A stretch of 64,000 nucleotides of DNA from Desulfomicrobium apsheronum. GTDB lineage: Bacteria; Desulfobacterota; Desulfovibrionia; Desulfovibrionales; Desulfomicrobiaceae. Positions 34,930-43,393 of this stretch are shown one piece after another (positions within the stretch are counted from its first letter, which is position 1; each line of letters opens with the position of its first letter). The notes under the pieces are model-generated. The model saw nothing but the letters and a program-made list of their open reading frames with translations, was not told the DNA's origin and did no database searches. The position numbers were made by a program, and so were the translations under genes. Location of the stretch: positions 62,001 to 126,000 of the forward strand of contig NZ_FORX01000012.1 of assembly GCF_900114115.1 (NCBI RefSeq), read 5' to 3'.

Positions 34930-36561
34930 ATGAATCAGACGTTATGGAAGGCAGTCCTTTGCGGCGCACTTGCCGTTTGTCTCTGGCCCCTGGGAGCTTT
35001 CGCCCAGTTGGCAAGCGACGACAGCGAAGCGCCGGGCCGGGCGCTGGCACGGCAGACCGTCAAGAATGACGCCCAGAAATGGATCACCACCGATCACTCC
35101 CAGCTTCCCATCCTGAAGCAGGAATTCACACGTCCCGAGGATGTGACCAAGGCCTGCCTGACCTGTCACAACCAGGCCGCCATGCAGCTGCACAAAACCA
35201 TCCACTGGACCTGGAAGGACCCGGCCGATCCCAGCGGAGACACGGGCAAGGGCGGCATTTCGGTCAACAATTTCTGCATCAGCGTGGGTTCCAACGAGCC
35301 GCGCTGCACCTCCTGCCACATCGGTTACGGATGGAAAGACAAGAACTTCGATTTCAGCAAGGCCGAACTGGTGGACTGTCTTGTCTGCCACGAACAGACC
35401 GGCACCTATAAGAAATTTCCGACCAAGGCCGGATATCCCGTCACCAACGCGACCATGTTCGACGGCAAGACGGAGTTCCTGCCTCCGAATTACAATGCGG
35501 TGGCGCAGTCTGTGGGCCGTCCGGGTCGCGACAATTGCGGCACCTGCCATTTTTACGGGGGCGGCGGTGACGCGGTAAAGCACGGCGATCTGGACTCGTC
35601 CATGGCCATGCCCAACAAGCAGCTCGATGTGCACATGGGCACGGACGGGCAGAACTTTGACTGTAGCCGCTGTCATACCACCGATGCACACAACATCGCC
35701 GGCCGCATCTATGCCACTCCGGCCTCCACGGAACGCAAGAGCCTCCTGGAGGACGACCTGATGCCCAAGATCATGTGCGAATCCTGTCACGGCACCCAGC
35801 CGCACAAGACGAACCAGAAGGCCAACGATCACACCGACAAGGTCTCCTGTCAGGCGTGCCACATCCCGACGTATGCCCGCATCAACGCGACCAAGATGCA
35901 TTGGGACTGGTCCGTGGCCGGTGACAAGAAACGCGAAGTGAAGAAGGACGAGTTCGGCAAGCCCGATTATGATCCCAAGAAGGGCTCCTTCATATGGGGT
36001 AAGAATATGGTCCCGCGTTACGAATGGTTCAACGGCTCCATCCGGGGCACCACGGCCCGGGATGTCATCGATCCGTCATCCACGGTGCGCGTCTCCTGGC
36101 CCATCGGCGACATAAGCGACCCCAACTCGCGCATTTTCCCTTTCAAGGTGCACACGGGCAAGACTCCTTACGACAAGGTCAACAAGACCATGGTCATTCC
36201 CAAGCTCTTCGGGCCCAAGGGATCGGGCGCATACTGGGCCGACTTCGACTGGAACAAGGCCATCGCGGTCGGACAGGAATACAACGAGCTTCCCTACAGC
36301 GGCGAATACGATTTCGTGGATACGGAATACGTCTTCCCCATTACTCACATGGTGGCGCCCAAGGAGCAGGCCGTGGCCTGCGTGGAATGTCATTCCAAGG
36401 GCGGCCGGCTTGACCACCTCGAAGGCTTTTACATGCCTGGCCGCGATTCGGTGCAACTGCTGAACATGGGCGGCTGGGCCCTGGTCGCGGCATCGGCCCT
36501 GGGTGTCGCCCTGCACGGTCTGGGGCGTTTCTTGAGCAGCGTCGGACGTCGCAAGGAGTAA
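34930..36561 (+). CDS. Octaheme c-type cytochrome, tetrathionate reductase family
   Basis: A 543-residue exported multihaem cytochrome with exactly eight CxxCH sites (CLTCH, CTSCH, CLVCH, CGTCH, CSRCH, CESCH, CQACH, CVECH), the number and spread of octaheme tetrathionate reductase (Otr). A signal peptide (about 1-25) precedes the mature protein and a C-terminal hydrophobic helix (WALVAASALGVALHGLG) with RRK after it anchors it to the membrane, unlike soluble Shewanella Otr. Otr reduces tetrathionate, nitrite and hydroxylamine in vitro; the physiological substrate here is unknown. GGAGGG precedes the ATG. It is coupled to the cytochrome b gene four bases later. Confidence 0.88.
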   Translation: MNQTLWKAVLCGALAVCLWPLGAFAQLASDDSEAPGRALARQTVKNDAQKWITTDHSQLPILKQEFTRPEDVTKACLTCHNQAAMQLHKTIHWTWKDPADPSGDTGKGGISVNNFCISVGSNEPRCTSCHIGYGWKDKNFDFSKAELVDCLVCHEQTGTYKKFPTKAGYPVTNATMFDGKTEFLPPNYNAVAQSVGRPGRDNCGTCHFYGGGGDAVKHGDLDSSMAMPNKQLDVHMGTDGQNFDCSRCHTTDAHNIAGRIYATPASTERKSLLEDDLMPKIMCESCHGTQPHKTNQKANDHTDKVSCQACHIPTYARINATKMHWDWSVAGDKKREVKKDEFGKPDYDPKKGSFIWGKNMVPRYEWFNGSIRGTTARDVIDPSSTVRVSWPIGDISDPNSRIFPFKVHTGKTPYDKVNKTMVIPKLFGPKGSGAYWADFDWNKAIAVGQEYNELPYSGEYDFVDTEYVFPITHMVAPKEQAVACVECHSKGGRLDHLEGFYMPGRDSVQLLNMGGWALVAASALGVALHGLGRFLSSVGRRKE

Positions 36562-36565
36562 TGAC

Positions 36566-37207
36566 ATGAGCACAAAAAAGAAAATCTATCTGTACACGCG
36601 GTTCGAGCGATTCTGGCACTGGGTGCAGTCCCTGCTCATCTTCCTGCTCCTTTTGACCGGCTTCGAGGTCCACGGCAGCTTCAGCCTCTTCGGTTTCCAG
36701 AAAGCGGTCGAATACCATAACTTCCTGGGCCTGACCTGGGTCATCCTGTTCATCTTCATCGTTTTCTGGGTCGTGACCACGGGTGAATGGCGGCAGTACA
36801 TCCCGACCACCAAGAAGCTCTTCGAGGTTATCGGCTACTACTCCTCGGGCATCTTCAAAGGACATCCCCATCCGGTCAAAAAGTCCAAGGAGGCCAAGCA
36901 CAATCCGCTGCAACGCCTGACTTACCTGGGGCTCACCGCGATCCTTTTGACCCTTCAGATGGGCACGGGACTGCTGTATTATCTGTACAACGACTGGGCC
37001 ATCTGGAACTGGACCTTCCTGGATCTGCGTCTGCTGGCGCTCATTCATCTGGCATGCGCTTTCGCAATCCTGGCCTTCATCATCATCCACGTCTACATGA
37101 CTACCACCGGCCACACCCTGACCAGCCATATTTCAGCCATGTTCAGCGGCTGGGAAGAAGTGGAAGAGGGCGAGGTGGCGGACTGGGAAGTGCACGAAAA
37201 ACGTTAA
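36566..37207 (+). CDS. Cytochrome b membrane subunit for the octaheme cytochrome
   Basis: A 213-residue membrane protein with four helices and the b561/FdhI-like layout: RFERFWHWVQ with a helix-1 haem-ligand His, the helix with VEYHNFLGL, and the helix-4 His residues in ALIHLACAF and FIIIHVYM. It would hand quinol electrons to the octaheme protein. The C-terminus is acidic (EEVEEGEVADWE). Its last 110 coding bases and terminator recur in altered form at 43394-43560. Confidence 0.85.
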   Translation: MSTKKKIYLYTRFERFWHWVQSLLIFLLLLTGFEVHGSFSLFGFQKAVEYHNFLGLTWVILFIFIVFWVVTTGEWRQYIPTTKKLFEVIGYYSSGIFKGHPHPVKKSKEAKHNPLQRLTYLGLTAILLTLQMGTGLLYYLYNDWAIWNWTFLDLRLLALIHLACAFAILAFIIIHVYMTTTGHTLTSHISAMFSGWEEVEEGEVADWEVHEKR

Positions 37208-37264
37208 AGTTCTCCCTCCAAACGCAAAACCGCGGTCTGCCTGATGGCGGCCGCGGTTTTGCAC
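37097..37264 (+). repeat. Direct repeat, left copy (cytochrome b 3' end and terminator)
   Basis: This 168-bp segment (last 37 codons of the cytochrome b gene plus terminator) recurs in the same orientation at 43394-43560. By hand count about 150 of 168 positions agree, with a one-base deletion in the right copy. Similarity stops abruptly to the left of both copies. The two copies bracket 6.1 kb. Confidence 0.85.
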
Positions 37265-37270
37265 TTTTTT
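37224..37270 (+). terminator. Terminator of the octaheme operon
   Basis: GCAAAACCGCGG at 37224-37235 pairs perfectly with CCGCGGTTTTGC at 37251-37262, then ACTTTTTT. A 12-bp stem 17 bases past the cytochrome b stop codon. Confidence 0.88.
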
Positions 37271-37375
37271 GTTTTTGAAGATTCTTATGACAGGTTTTCA
37301 AAACGGTTGCCGACAATTCCCACGCAAGGGGCATAAATGCCACTGCGCCACGGCAACGAGCGGATGGCGCCGATT

Positions 37376-38533
37376 TTAATACCGCAAAATCGCGGCCAGT
37401 AACTCTGGCATGGGCATTTCATTCCGTGGCAGCGCATATATCACCGCCCCCTTGGTCAATGCCTGGACCGCCGCGAGATCAAGCAGGTCTCCGTCGTCGC
37501 CGGTCTGGGAGTCGTGAATCTCTGCCAGTTCCGACTGTGGGTCATATGAGCCCCACACCTGGACGCCTACAGCCACAAACAAGACTTCGATCCGTCCTTG
37601 ATGGGCGTAAGCCAGGGTCCGGGACAAATCCGTGCATGTCTTCCCGCTACCTTCCAGCTGGCGAAAACGCGCGACAGCCTCGTCCCGACTCTTTTTGAAG
37701 AACGGCTCGACCAACACCCAAGCCTGGGCGTGCAATTCTTCGGACTTCAACTTGTCTGCATTGCCCGAAATTCCTGATTCAATCAGATTTTCAAGGGTGT
37801 TTGCTTCCCTGTAAATGGAAAACAGGGAGTCAACTCCGGCCAGCACGAGAGGGGCGCGCACGTCTACAACAAGCTCTTTTACCCTGTCATCGATCATGCG
37901 AAACCAGCGCGACATCCTGATTTTTGTCTCGTTGCCAGCGTCCTGGCCATGAAAAACCGCTGACCGTGCGTCGGAGCCGGTTCCTGAAGGAGTGCCCGTA
38001 TGGAACTGCAATTGCTTGTCAGTTGCGCCGTCCGGGATGGTTTCTTCGAGGTTTTGCGGCAGGTCGCCGAGGTCGACGTCATCGATGCTATGTTGCGTGC
38101 ACTCCAGGAGACGGACGTTGTTCCGGCTGAGCGTCAGCACATAAAAAACACCGTCTGCGGCCTGTATGGGCAAGAGTGGTTTGACATGAAATCGTTTGGA
38201 AACAACCGTCAGCTCTTCAAAAGTCAACGGCAGCCTGAAAAAGCGAAATTTCTCGGCTGAAAAAAACATGGCCAAGCCATCGCTTTGGTGATCCCAAAAT
38301 GATCGATCCTGAATCAGGGCTTCCGGTTCCGCGAGCATCTTCCGTCTTTCCGCATTTTCGACCCCATTTTCGGCGAGTATCTTTTCTGCTTTTCGCAAAA
38401 GATTTTTGAAACGGATCGAGTTCTGTTCTGTTTCTCTCCCGGCTCGAAATGTCGGCAAGAAAAGAGAAACACACCAGCTTGAATTTTCATTCAAAAATAA
38501 ACTCTGCAAATCATCGTGCAGTATTCTATCCAT
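37376..38533 (-). CDS. baeRF family protein (bacterial eRF1-like)
   Basis: A 385-residue cytoplasmic protein matching the bacterial archaeo-eukaryotic release factor-like group (type 3/7 by eye). Family marks: FLPTFRAGRETEQNSIRFKN near the N-terminus, HQSDGLAMFFSAEKF, KPLLPIQAADGVFYVLTLS, PLVLAGVDSLFSIYREANTY-like (here EANTLEN), and a C-terminal ALPRNEMP. The fold is that of eRF1/Pelota domains, with a proposed role in ribosome rescue or stress. Start at 38533 is supported by GAGG five bases upstream; the frame extends five codons further. It lies at the left edge of the 6.1-kb segment and is read toward the octaheme operon. Confidence 0.75.
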   Translation of the reverse strand: MDRILHDDLQSLFLNENSSWCVSLFLPTFRAGRETEQNSIRFKNLLRKAEKILAENGVENAERRKMLAEPEALIQDRSFWDHQSDGLAMFFSAEKFRFFRLPLTFEELTVVSKRFHVKPLLPIQAADGVFYVLTLSRNNVRLLECTQHSIDDVDLGDLPQNLEETIPDGATDKQLQFHTGTPSGTGSDARSAVFHGQDAGNETKIRMSRWFRMIDDRVKELVVDVRAPLVLAGVDSLFSIYREANTLENLIESGISGNADKLKSEELHAQAWVLVEPFFKKSRDEAVARFRQLEGSGKTCTDLSRTLAYAHQGRIEVLFVAVGVQVWGSYDPQSELAEIHDSQTGDDGDLLDLAAVQALTKGAVIYALPRNEMPMPELLAAILRY

Positions 38534-39211
38534 GAGTACCTCGCTCAAGTTTGTAGTTTATATCTCGATAAAAATAAATATATCCACTCAAATACCATCT
38601 CAAGAATACTCTTTTCAATCAGCCGAATATGTCAAATATATTAAAACTAATGTCAGAATACACGTCATTATTTGTTTTGGCAACGTTCGTTTGTTAAATT
38701 TGCTTCAATCAATCGAATATTTCCGGCGAAGGCCCGGACAGCCTTGCCATAATGCGGAGCTTAGTCATCCTCGCTATCCTGTCCCTAGCCACGGGCAGCA
38801 TGATGATCTCAGTCTCGCGGAGCCTTGAAAAAAATCAAAAACAAGAGAGCGGTGTAGAATAATACGATATTCAGAAAGAGTTTCTCGACAATGCGCTGGT
38901 AGCTTTGCAAGACGGATTAAATTGTGTTATCCGCTAATTATGCCTTAACTTTATTGACGAATTTCGAATTCACATGTCTCGAGCAGAATCGCCCCCATCT
39001 TCCTCCAGAAAATCATTTCATCGTCAATTGCATATGATTGAATCAGATATGATGCCAAATGCGATCGTAATCTGTTGTCATCAAATGAGTTTTTAATTTT
39101 TAATTGATATGATATAGACTAATGTTATTTATAAGAATTTTTCAGAGCGTGTCCGTAGATTTATGCATTAACGGAGTCATCATCGGTCGCTCAAAACCAA
39201 GGAGGAAAGAC
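38534..39211. other. AT-rich intergenic region with one possible tiny gene
   Basis: About 680 bases with clearly lower GC than the surroundings. Apart from a 36-codon frame at 38752-38862 I see no gene or RNA. TTGATA at 39104-39109 with an AT-rich run 17 bases later could be the promoter of the coiled-coil gene pair, but the match is weak. Confidence 0.5.
38752..38862 (+). CDS. Possible 36-residue membrane peptide
   Basis: An ATG-to-TAA frame whose first 22 residues are a plausible membrane helix (RSLVILAILSLATGSMMISV) followed by a charged, Gln/Lys-rich tail. The hydrophobic-then-polar pattern looks non-random, but there is no good ribosome binding site and the setting is AT-rich. Too short to judge; it may equally be chance or a gene remnant. 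Confidence 0.25.
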   Translation: MRSLVILAILSLATGSMMISVSRSLEKNQKQESGVE

Positions 39212-39499
39212 ATGAGTATGAAAGAAGCCTATGTGAAGAAGCTGCAGAGCAAGATGGACGAGTGGAATGCTGAAATCGACAAGCTCAAAGCCAAGGCTGA
39301 TTCTGCAGATGCCGATGTTCAGTTGGAATATTATAAAAAAATTGAAGAGCTGCGGAAGATGCAGAATGATGCAAATCAAAAGCTTGATGAACTAAAAGAA
39401 GCCAGCGATGGCGCCTGGGAAGATCTCAAGGCTGGCGTTGACAACGCATGGGATTCTCTCAGTAGTTCCTTCAAGTCGGCTGCATCACATTTTCGTTGA
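39212..39499 (+). CDS. Coiled-coil protein with amphipathic repeats (cytoplasmic)
   Basis: A 95-residue, highly charged coiled-coil protein (KLQSKMDEWNAEIDKLKAKA ...) ending in the family mark ASDGAWEDLKAGVDNAWDSL. Small proteins with this layout occur in many bacteria and have no known role. AAGGAGG lies seven bases before the ATG. The paralogue with a signal peptide follows 47 bases later, so one version stays in the cytoplasm and one is exported. Confidence 0.75.
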   Translation: MSMKEAYVKKLQSKMDEWNAEIDKLKAKADSADADVQLEYYKKIEELRKMQNDANQKLDELKEASDGAWEDLKAGVDNAWDSLSSSFKSAASHFR

Positions 39500-39546
39500 T
39501 AATGATGAAACCGAACAAATCTCAAACCATAGCCAGGAGACAAGTT

Positions 39547-40011
39547 ATGCGAAAAAACACATTAATTATCACTATGATCGCAGTGTTGATGCTCTGTTTT
39601 ATCCCGACTTCACAAGCGAAAGCCGGTAATGACACGGTCACATCCCAGGATGTCAAAGCGGAAACGAAGGAAATGATCAATACCCTTCAGCAATACACCG
39701 TCGATCAGCGCGATCAGGCAATGAAAAAGGCCGAACAGGCAATGGATACTATTGATGCGCGGATTGACGAACTGGAAAGCCGTGTTGACAACAACTGGGA
39801 CAAGATGACCCAGGCGGCCCGCGAGGAAGCCAGGGCTAATCTGAAGGCTTTGCGCCAGCAGAGAAACGAGCTGTCCGAATGGTATGGAAGTTTCAAGAAC
39901 AGTTCTGCAGATGCTTGGGAACAGATGAAAAATGGATTTTCAGACGCCTATCAGGCGCTGAGCGATTCTTGGGAAAAAGCCAAAAGCGAATATGATGCAG
40001 AGAAGAAGTAA
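39547..40011 (+). CDS. Exported coiled-coil protein, paralogue of the preceding gene
   Basis: A 154-residue protein with a signal peptide (about 1-28, TLIITMIAVLMLCFIPTSQA) and a coiled coil. The C-terminal half mirrors the preceding protein: IDELESRVDNNWDKMTQAAR, then SADAWEQMKNGFSDAYQALS. It is therefore a periplasmic relative. AGGAGA precedes the ATG at 39547; a longer frame to 39496 lacks a signal and is less likely. Two hairpins follow the stop. A stress or envelope role is a guess. Confidence 0.7.
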   Translation: MRKNTLIITMIAVLMLCFIPTSQAKAGNDTVTSQDVKAETKEMINTLQQYTVDQRDQAMKKAEQAMDTIDARIDELESRVDNNWDKMTQAAREEARANLKALRQQRNELSEWYGSFKNSSADAWEQMKNGFSDAYQALSDSWEKAKSEYDAEKK

Positions 40012-40021
40012 TCCATCTTGA

Positions 40022-40095
40022 GGTATTTTGCCTAAAATACCAGTTGAATAATGTGAGTACAATCGGCCCGGAAATGCGCCGATTGTACTCTTTTT
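40022..40095 (+). terminator. Tandem hairpins ending the coiled-coil operon
   Basis: GGTATTTT/AAAATACC (40022-40041) is followed by a perfect 13-bp stem, GAGTACAATCGGC at 40055-40067 and its complement at 40078-40090, with TTTTT directly after. The second hairpin is a strong intrinsic terminator. Confidence 0.88.
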
Positions 40096-40234
40096 GGTAT
40101 TTGTCATGAATATACAAATGGGAAAATGCATTGGTATTGATTGTTGACGCCTTTCATACCACCCAGATTGACCAAAAACTTCTGGCGAACGGGAGCGTGG
40201 CTTGGGGGCAAGATTTCAGTTGCCGGAGCATGGC

Positions 40235-40822
40235 TCAAGGGCCTTTGTCAAATTCGATGATGCGCGGAAAATTCTGCGCATCTCCCGGTTTTGCCTGGTG
40301 GAGCAGGGGGCTGTCCTCGCTGAGTCGGCCTCCCATGTTGTAACTGAACGCCGTAACGGGCTCGTGCCGCAGCCAGTAGCCGCTATAGACGGCACCGCTT
40401 TGATCGTAGGCGGAGTGGAAGTGCAGGTACTCCTCCTGCGGGGTGGGCCTTTGCTGCACCCAAGCCGGCGGGGCGTCGGCAAAAAAGAGGGGTGTAATCC
40501 GCTGCTCGCTGCGCGGTAGCTGGCGAACTCTCTCCAGGGTGGAGAGCACCGCCTCGCCTCTGTAGAGCAGGGTGCCATCCGGCAATTGGTCGGTATAGAA
40601 TTGCCCCTCGTTGTAACAGACAAACGTCAGTCTGGTGACGTCATCCCCCTGCTGCGGCTTGAAGTAATAGCCGATGAAAGGACCGAACGACAGGCTCTGT
40701 CCCTGGTGGATGAATTCCAGCTGCGCATAGTATCCGCGCGGTGGTGTCAGACCCGCAGCCAGAATCTGGCTGGATACAGACAGCATCAGCAGGAGGCAGG
40801 CGCTTATCGTGAAGTTACGCAT
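40235..40822 (-). CDS. Exported protein of unknown function in the sulfur channel operon
   Basis: A 195-residue protein with a signal peptide (about 1-23, ending ILAAG). The mature part is rich in aromatic residues (GYYAQLEFIHQG, FGPFIGYYF, EEYLHFHSAYDQ) and has a single cysteine (FVCYNEG). I do not recognise the family. It overlaps the second YeeE/YedE gene by eight bases and is the last of four coupled genes, so a periplasmic role in sulfur uptake or handling is inferred from context only. Confidence 0.65.
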   Translation of the reverse strand: MRNFTISACLLLMLSVSSQILAAGLTPPRGYYAQLEFIHQGQSLSFGPFIGYYFKPQQGDDVTRLTFVCYNEGQFYTDQLPDGTLLYRGEAVLSTLERVRQLPRSEQRITPLFFADAPPAWVQQRPTPQEEYLHFHSAYDQSGAVYSGYWLRHEPVTAFSYNMGGRLSEDSPLLHQAKPGDAQNFPRIIEFDKGP

Positions 40823-41351
40823 CCTGATGTCTCCACAGCCGTCCGATCAGCCAGACACCGACGCCGAAAAGGACGATCAGGAAGCCGAGGGCTGCTGCCG
40901 GGTGCCCAAACCAGTCTGTGAGTGTCAGCTGGCCCTTGTTGGTCGGCATGTAGAGGATCGGAATGAGGCTTTCGTGCAGGTGGGCAAAGGCAGCGGCGCC
41001 GGCCAGTCCACCGAGAAGGGTGAAGATGGCATCCATGCGGCCTTCACCCGCGGCTGCCCAGCAGGTGCCGGGGCAGTACCCGGAGATTCCCCAGCCGATA
41101 CCGAAGATGACGCCCCCAAGGCCGGTGCCTACCAGACTGATCGGCAAGACGCGGGTGACGGCGCCACCTGCTGCATCGAGGAAAAACAGGCCGGTGGCGG
41201 AAAAGATTACCACCAAGAGCATGAACTGGGGGATGTACGGTTCCTGCATCAGGTGCGCCAGCGCCATCTTCTGGGGATTCGTCGCCCCAACGCGCTGAAT
41301 GACAAAGCCGAACGCCGTGCCGGCGAAGAGTCCGAGCCATATGTCCATCAT
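40815..41351 (-). CDS. YeeE/YedE sulfur transporter half, second gene
   Basis: A 178-residue membrane protein with about four to five helices and the YeeE/YedE signature GISGYCPGTCWAAAGEG, whose cysteines relay thiosulfate or sulfane sulfur in characterised members (TsuA). The full-length transporter has two such halves in one chain; here the halves are two genes, overlapping by four bases. The IFGIGWGISGYCPG motif is intact. Confidence 0.85.
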   Translation of the reverse strand: MMDIWLGLFAGTAFGFVIQRVGATNPQKMALAHLMQEPYIPQFMLLVVIFSATGLFFLDAAGGAVTRVLPISLVGTGLGGVIFGIGWGISGYCPGTCWAAAGEGRMDAIFTLLGGLAGAAAFAHLHESLIPILYMPTNKGQLTLTDWFGHPAAALGFLIVLFGVGVWLIGRLWRHQDA

Positions 41352-41878
41352 GATGAGGTCCTCCTGCGTTTGTAGAGCAGTCGTGCGGTCAACATGGCGA
41401 CGGCGAAGATGACAACGCCGAAATAGAGGCCGCTGAGGGAGAGCTGGGTCGCCCCGGAAAGAAACAGCCCAAGGGTACAGCCGCCCGCCAGGCGTGCCCC
41501 GAAAAGGATCAGGAAGCCGCCGAGAAAGGCGCTGCCGAAACGCTTGAATCGTCCGGCCCCGAAGCGTTCCCGCCAGATTTGCGGTACGTCTTCGATTTCA
41601 CGGCTGAAGGTGCGACCGCCGATAAAGCCGCCGAGCGCCATGCCCAGAACAAAGACCATCAGCCACGACCCGGGCCCCGGCATCATCCGGTAATGCGCCT
41701 TGCCGGCGGCATATTCAGGCGCGAACTGCATAAAAAATCCTTTGAGGGTGGTTACAAATCCGCTGGAGGAAGCAGGCGGGCCGAAGCTGGCGAAGATGAA
41801 CAGCATGATTCCGGCCAGGGCAATGGCGCTTGGCAGGATAGGCCAGTAAGGAGCGTTGCTCTGTTTCGTGGGTTCCAT
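41348..41878 (-). CDS. YeeE/YedE sulfur transporter half, first gene
   Basis: A 176-residue membrane protein, the partner half. Its signature is GARLAGGCTLGLFLSG with the single conserved cysteine, and it includes a GGFIGGRTFSRE turn. Overlap with the following half and a three-base gap to the upstream rhodanese gene point to one functional unit: periplasmic sulfurtransferase plus a sulfur-conducting channel. Confidence 0.85.
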   Translation of the reverse strand: MEPTKQSNAPYWPILPSAIALAGIMLFIFASFGPPASSSGFVTTLKGFFMQFAPEYAAGKAHYRMMPGPGSWLMVFVLGMALGGFIGGRTFSREIEDVPQIWRERFGAGRFKRFGSAFLGGFLILFGARLAGGCTLGLFLSGATQLSLSGLYFGVVIFAVAMLTARLLYKRRRTSS

Positions 41879-41881
41879 GGC

Positions 41882-43009
41882 TTAACCTCCACAGGAAATA
41901 TATTTTTTGCCGCCGGTGGAGTCGGCAGAAGCGTCGGGAGTAACCTCTTGCGAAGTCTGTCCGGTCGCAGCCCCGGGCTCCGTCTTTCGGCCTGCTGATT
42001 CTGACGGATTCCTTTTGCCGGGCGTTGGCAATGCCTGTCCGGACATCTGCCGGGGATTGGTTTCCGTCGGATAGTAGCGCTCCGGCCGTCCCCAGCCATA
42101 CCAGGAATTGTCGTACAACTGCACGTCTTCAAAGCCCATCAGGCGCAGTATGAAGTAACTGAAAGAGCCGCGACGACCGGAATGGCAGTAGACGATCACC
42201 GCTTTGTCCGGATCAAGACCGCGGTAGAGCTCGGCCAGTTCGGCGTAGCTTTTGATCGCCTTGCCTTGCTTGTCGACCCAGTTGCTTTCGTAGTTGATAT
42301 TGTAGGCTCCGGGAATATGCCCGGCTTTCAGCGGTGTCCCGTCGAGTCCGGTATTGAGGGCTTTGCCCAGGTATTCTTCTTCGGAGCGAACGTCGATCAG
42401 TTGGTAGTAGGGATCGCCAAGGCGCGGGGAAATGAAGGCCTCGTCGGTGATTTTTCGCGTGTCTATCTCTTTGGCCGGAGCCTGGTAGAGGAGTGGTTCG
42501 CGCTGCGCTGGACTGTTGACGACCTCGCCGCCTGCGTCCAGCCAGCCATCGATGCCCCGTTCGAGGATGGCCATTTTCTTGTGGCCGAGAAGGTCCAGAA
42601 TCCAGAACAGATATGATGCTGTGGCCCCGCCATCTCGGGCCGCCGCGTCATACAGCACGAGCTGGTCGTTACGGAAGATTCCATGCTGCCCGAGGATTTT
42701 CTGTGCCTCCGCAGTGCCAATAAAGGTGCCGCCGATATTGGTCGCCGAATAATCCTGGCGGAACAATGACCAGGGCAAACGGATCGCCCCAGGTATCATC
42801 TTGCCATCGAAATGCTCGTCGTTGCGGACGTCGATAATCACCACCGGTTCGCCCTGGATGCGTTGCCGCAACTGGTCTGCGGTGATCAGGTACGAGCTGC
42901 TTGGATAGGCGGGCGCCTTGGTGGTCTCCACTGCGGCAAATGCCCAGCTCACGCCGAGCAGCAACACTACGGCGATCAGCAGGTATCGGACTGAGTGGGG
43001 TTTCTGCAT
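41882..43009 (-). CDS. Exported two-domain rhodanese sulfurtransferase
   Basis: A 375-residue periplasmic rhodanese. A signal peptide (about 1-25) is followed by an N-terminal rhodanese domain whose catalytic position is Asp-Ala (VLYDAAARDGG, no Cys) and a C-terminal domain with the catalytic cysteine in VIVYCHSGRRGS. This single-active-site layout is normal for thiosulfate:cyanide sulfurtransferases. A Pro/Gly/Ser-rich tail of about 50 residues ends in CGG, a possible second sulfur-carrying thiol. AAGGAGG precedes the ATG. It heads the operon with the YeeE/YedE halves. Confidence 0.85.
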   Translation of the reverse strand: MQKPHSVRYLLIAVVLLLGVSWAFAAVETTKAPAYPSSSYLITADQLRQRIQGEPVVIIDVRNDEHFDGKMIPGAIRLPWSLFRQDYSATNIGGTFIGTAEAQKILGQHGIFRNDQLVLYDAAARDGGATASYLFWILDLLGHKKMAILERGIDGWLDAGGEVVNSPAQREPLLYQAPAKEIDTRKITDEAFISPRLGDPYYQLIDVRSEEEYLGKALNTGLDGTPLKAGHIPGAYNINYESNWVDKQGKAIKSYAELAELYRGLDPDKAVIVYCHSGRRGSFSYFILRLMGFEDVQLYDNSWYGWGRPERYYPTETNPRQMSGQALPTPGKRNPSESAGRKTEPGAATGQTSQEVTPDASADSTGGKKYISCGG

Positions 43010-43393
43010 GACATCCTCCTTGGAGTCAGAAGGTTTTTTTTCGCATGACAGGCAGGCAGAGCTAAATCAAATTTCAATTAAAAATATTGCCTTGCCCATA
43101 TGTCGCGATGAGTTTTAATTTTATCATTGCATATGCTCATCGAAAAGGCAAACTATCGAAGGAATAGGCTCATTAAATCGATATATCATCCGTATTGGCT
43201 GAAATTTTTTTGATTATTTATTATTATCTAGTATATGTTTAAGTAGATAGAATAATTCTTATATCCTCCAATGTCTGGTCTTGCGATATCTTCAAAAAAT
43301 TATAAGTAAATATTTGATCATTTTTGTCGAATATGCGCAGGCTTCAGGCTGCTGTGATCGAAATCAATCATCAAATTATCAGCCGGATCGACC
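43010..43393. other. AT-rich intergenic region, no gene seen
   Basis: About 380 bases of low GC between the rhodanese start and the partial cytochrome b copy. It must hold the promoter of the leftward rhodanese operon; I see no convincing box pair, RNA gene or open frame. The sharp composition change supports the view that this segment has a different history from the DNA on either side. Confidence 0.5.
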
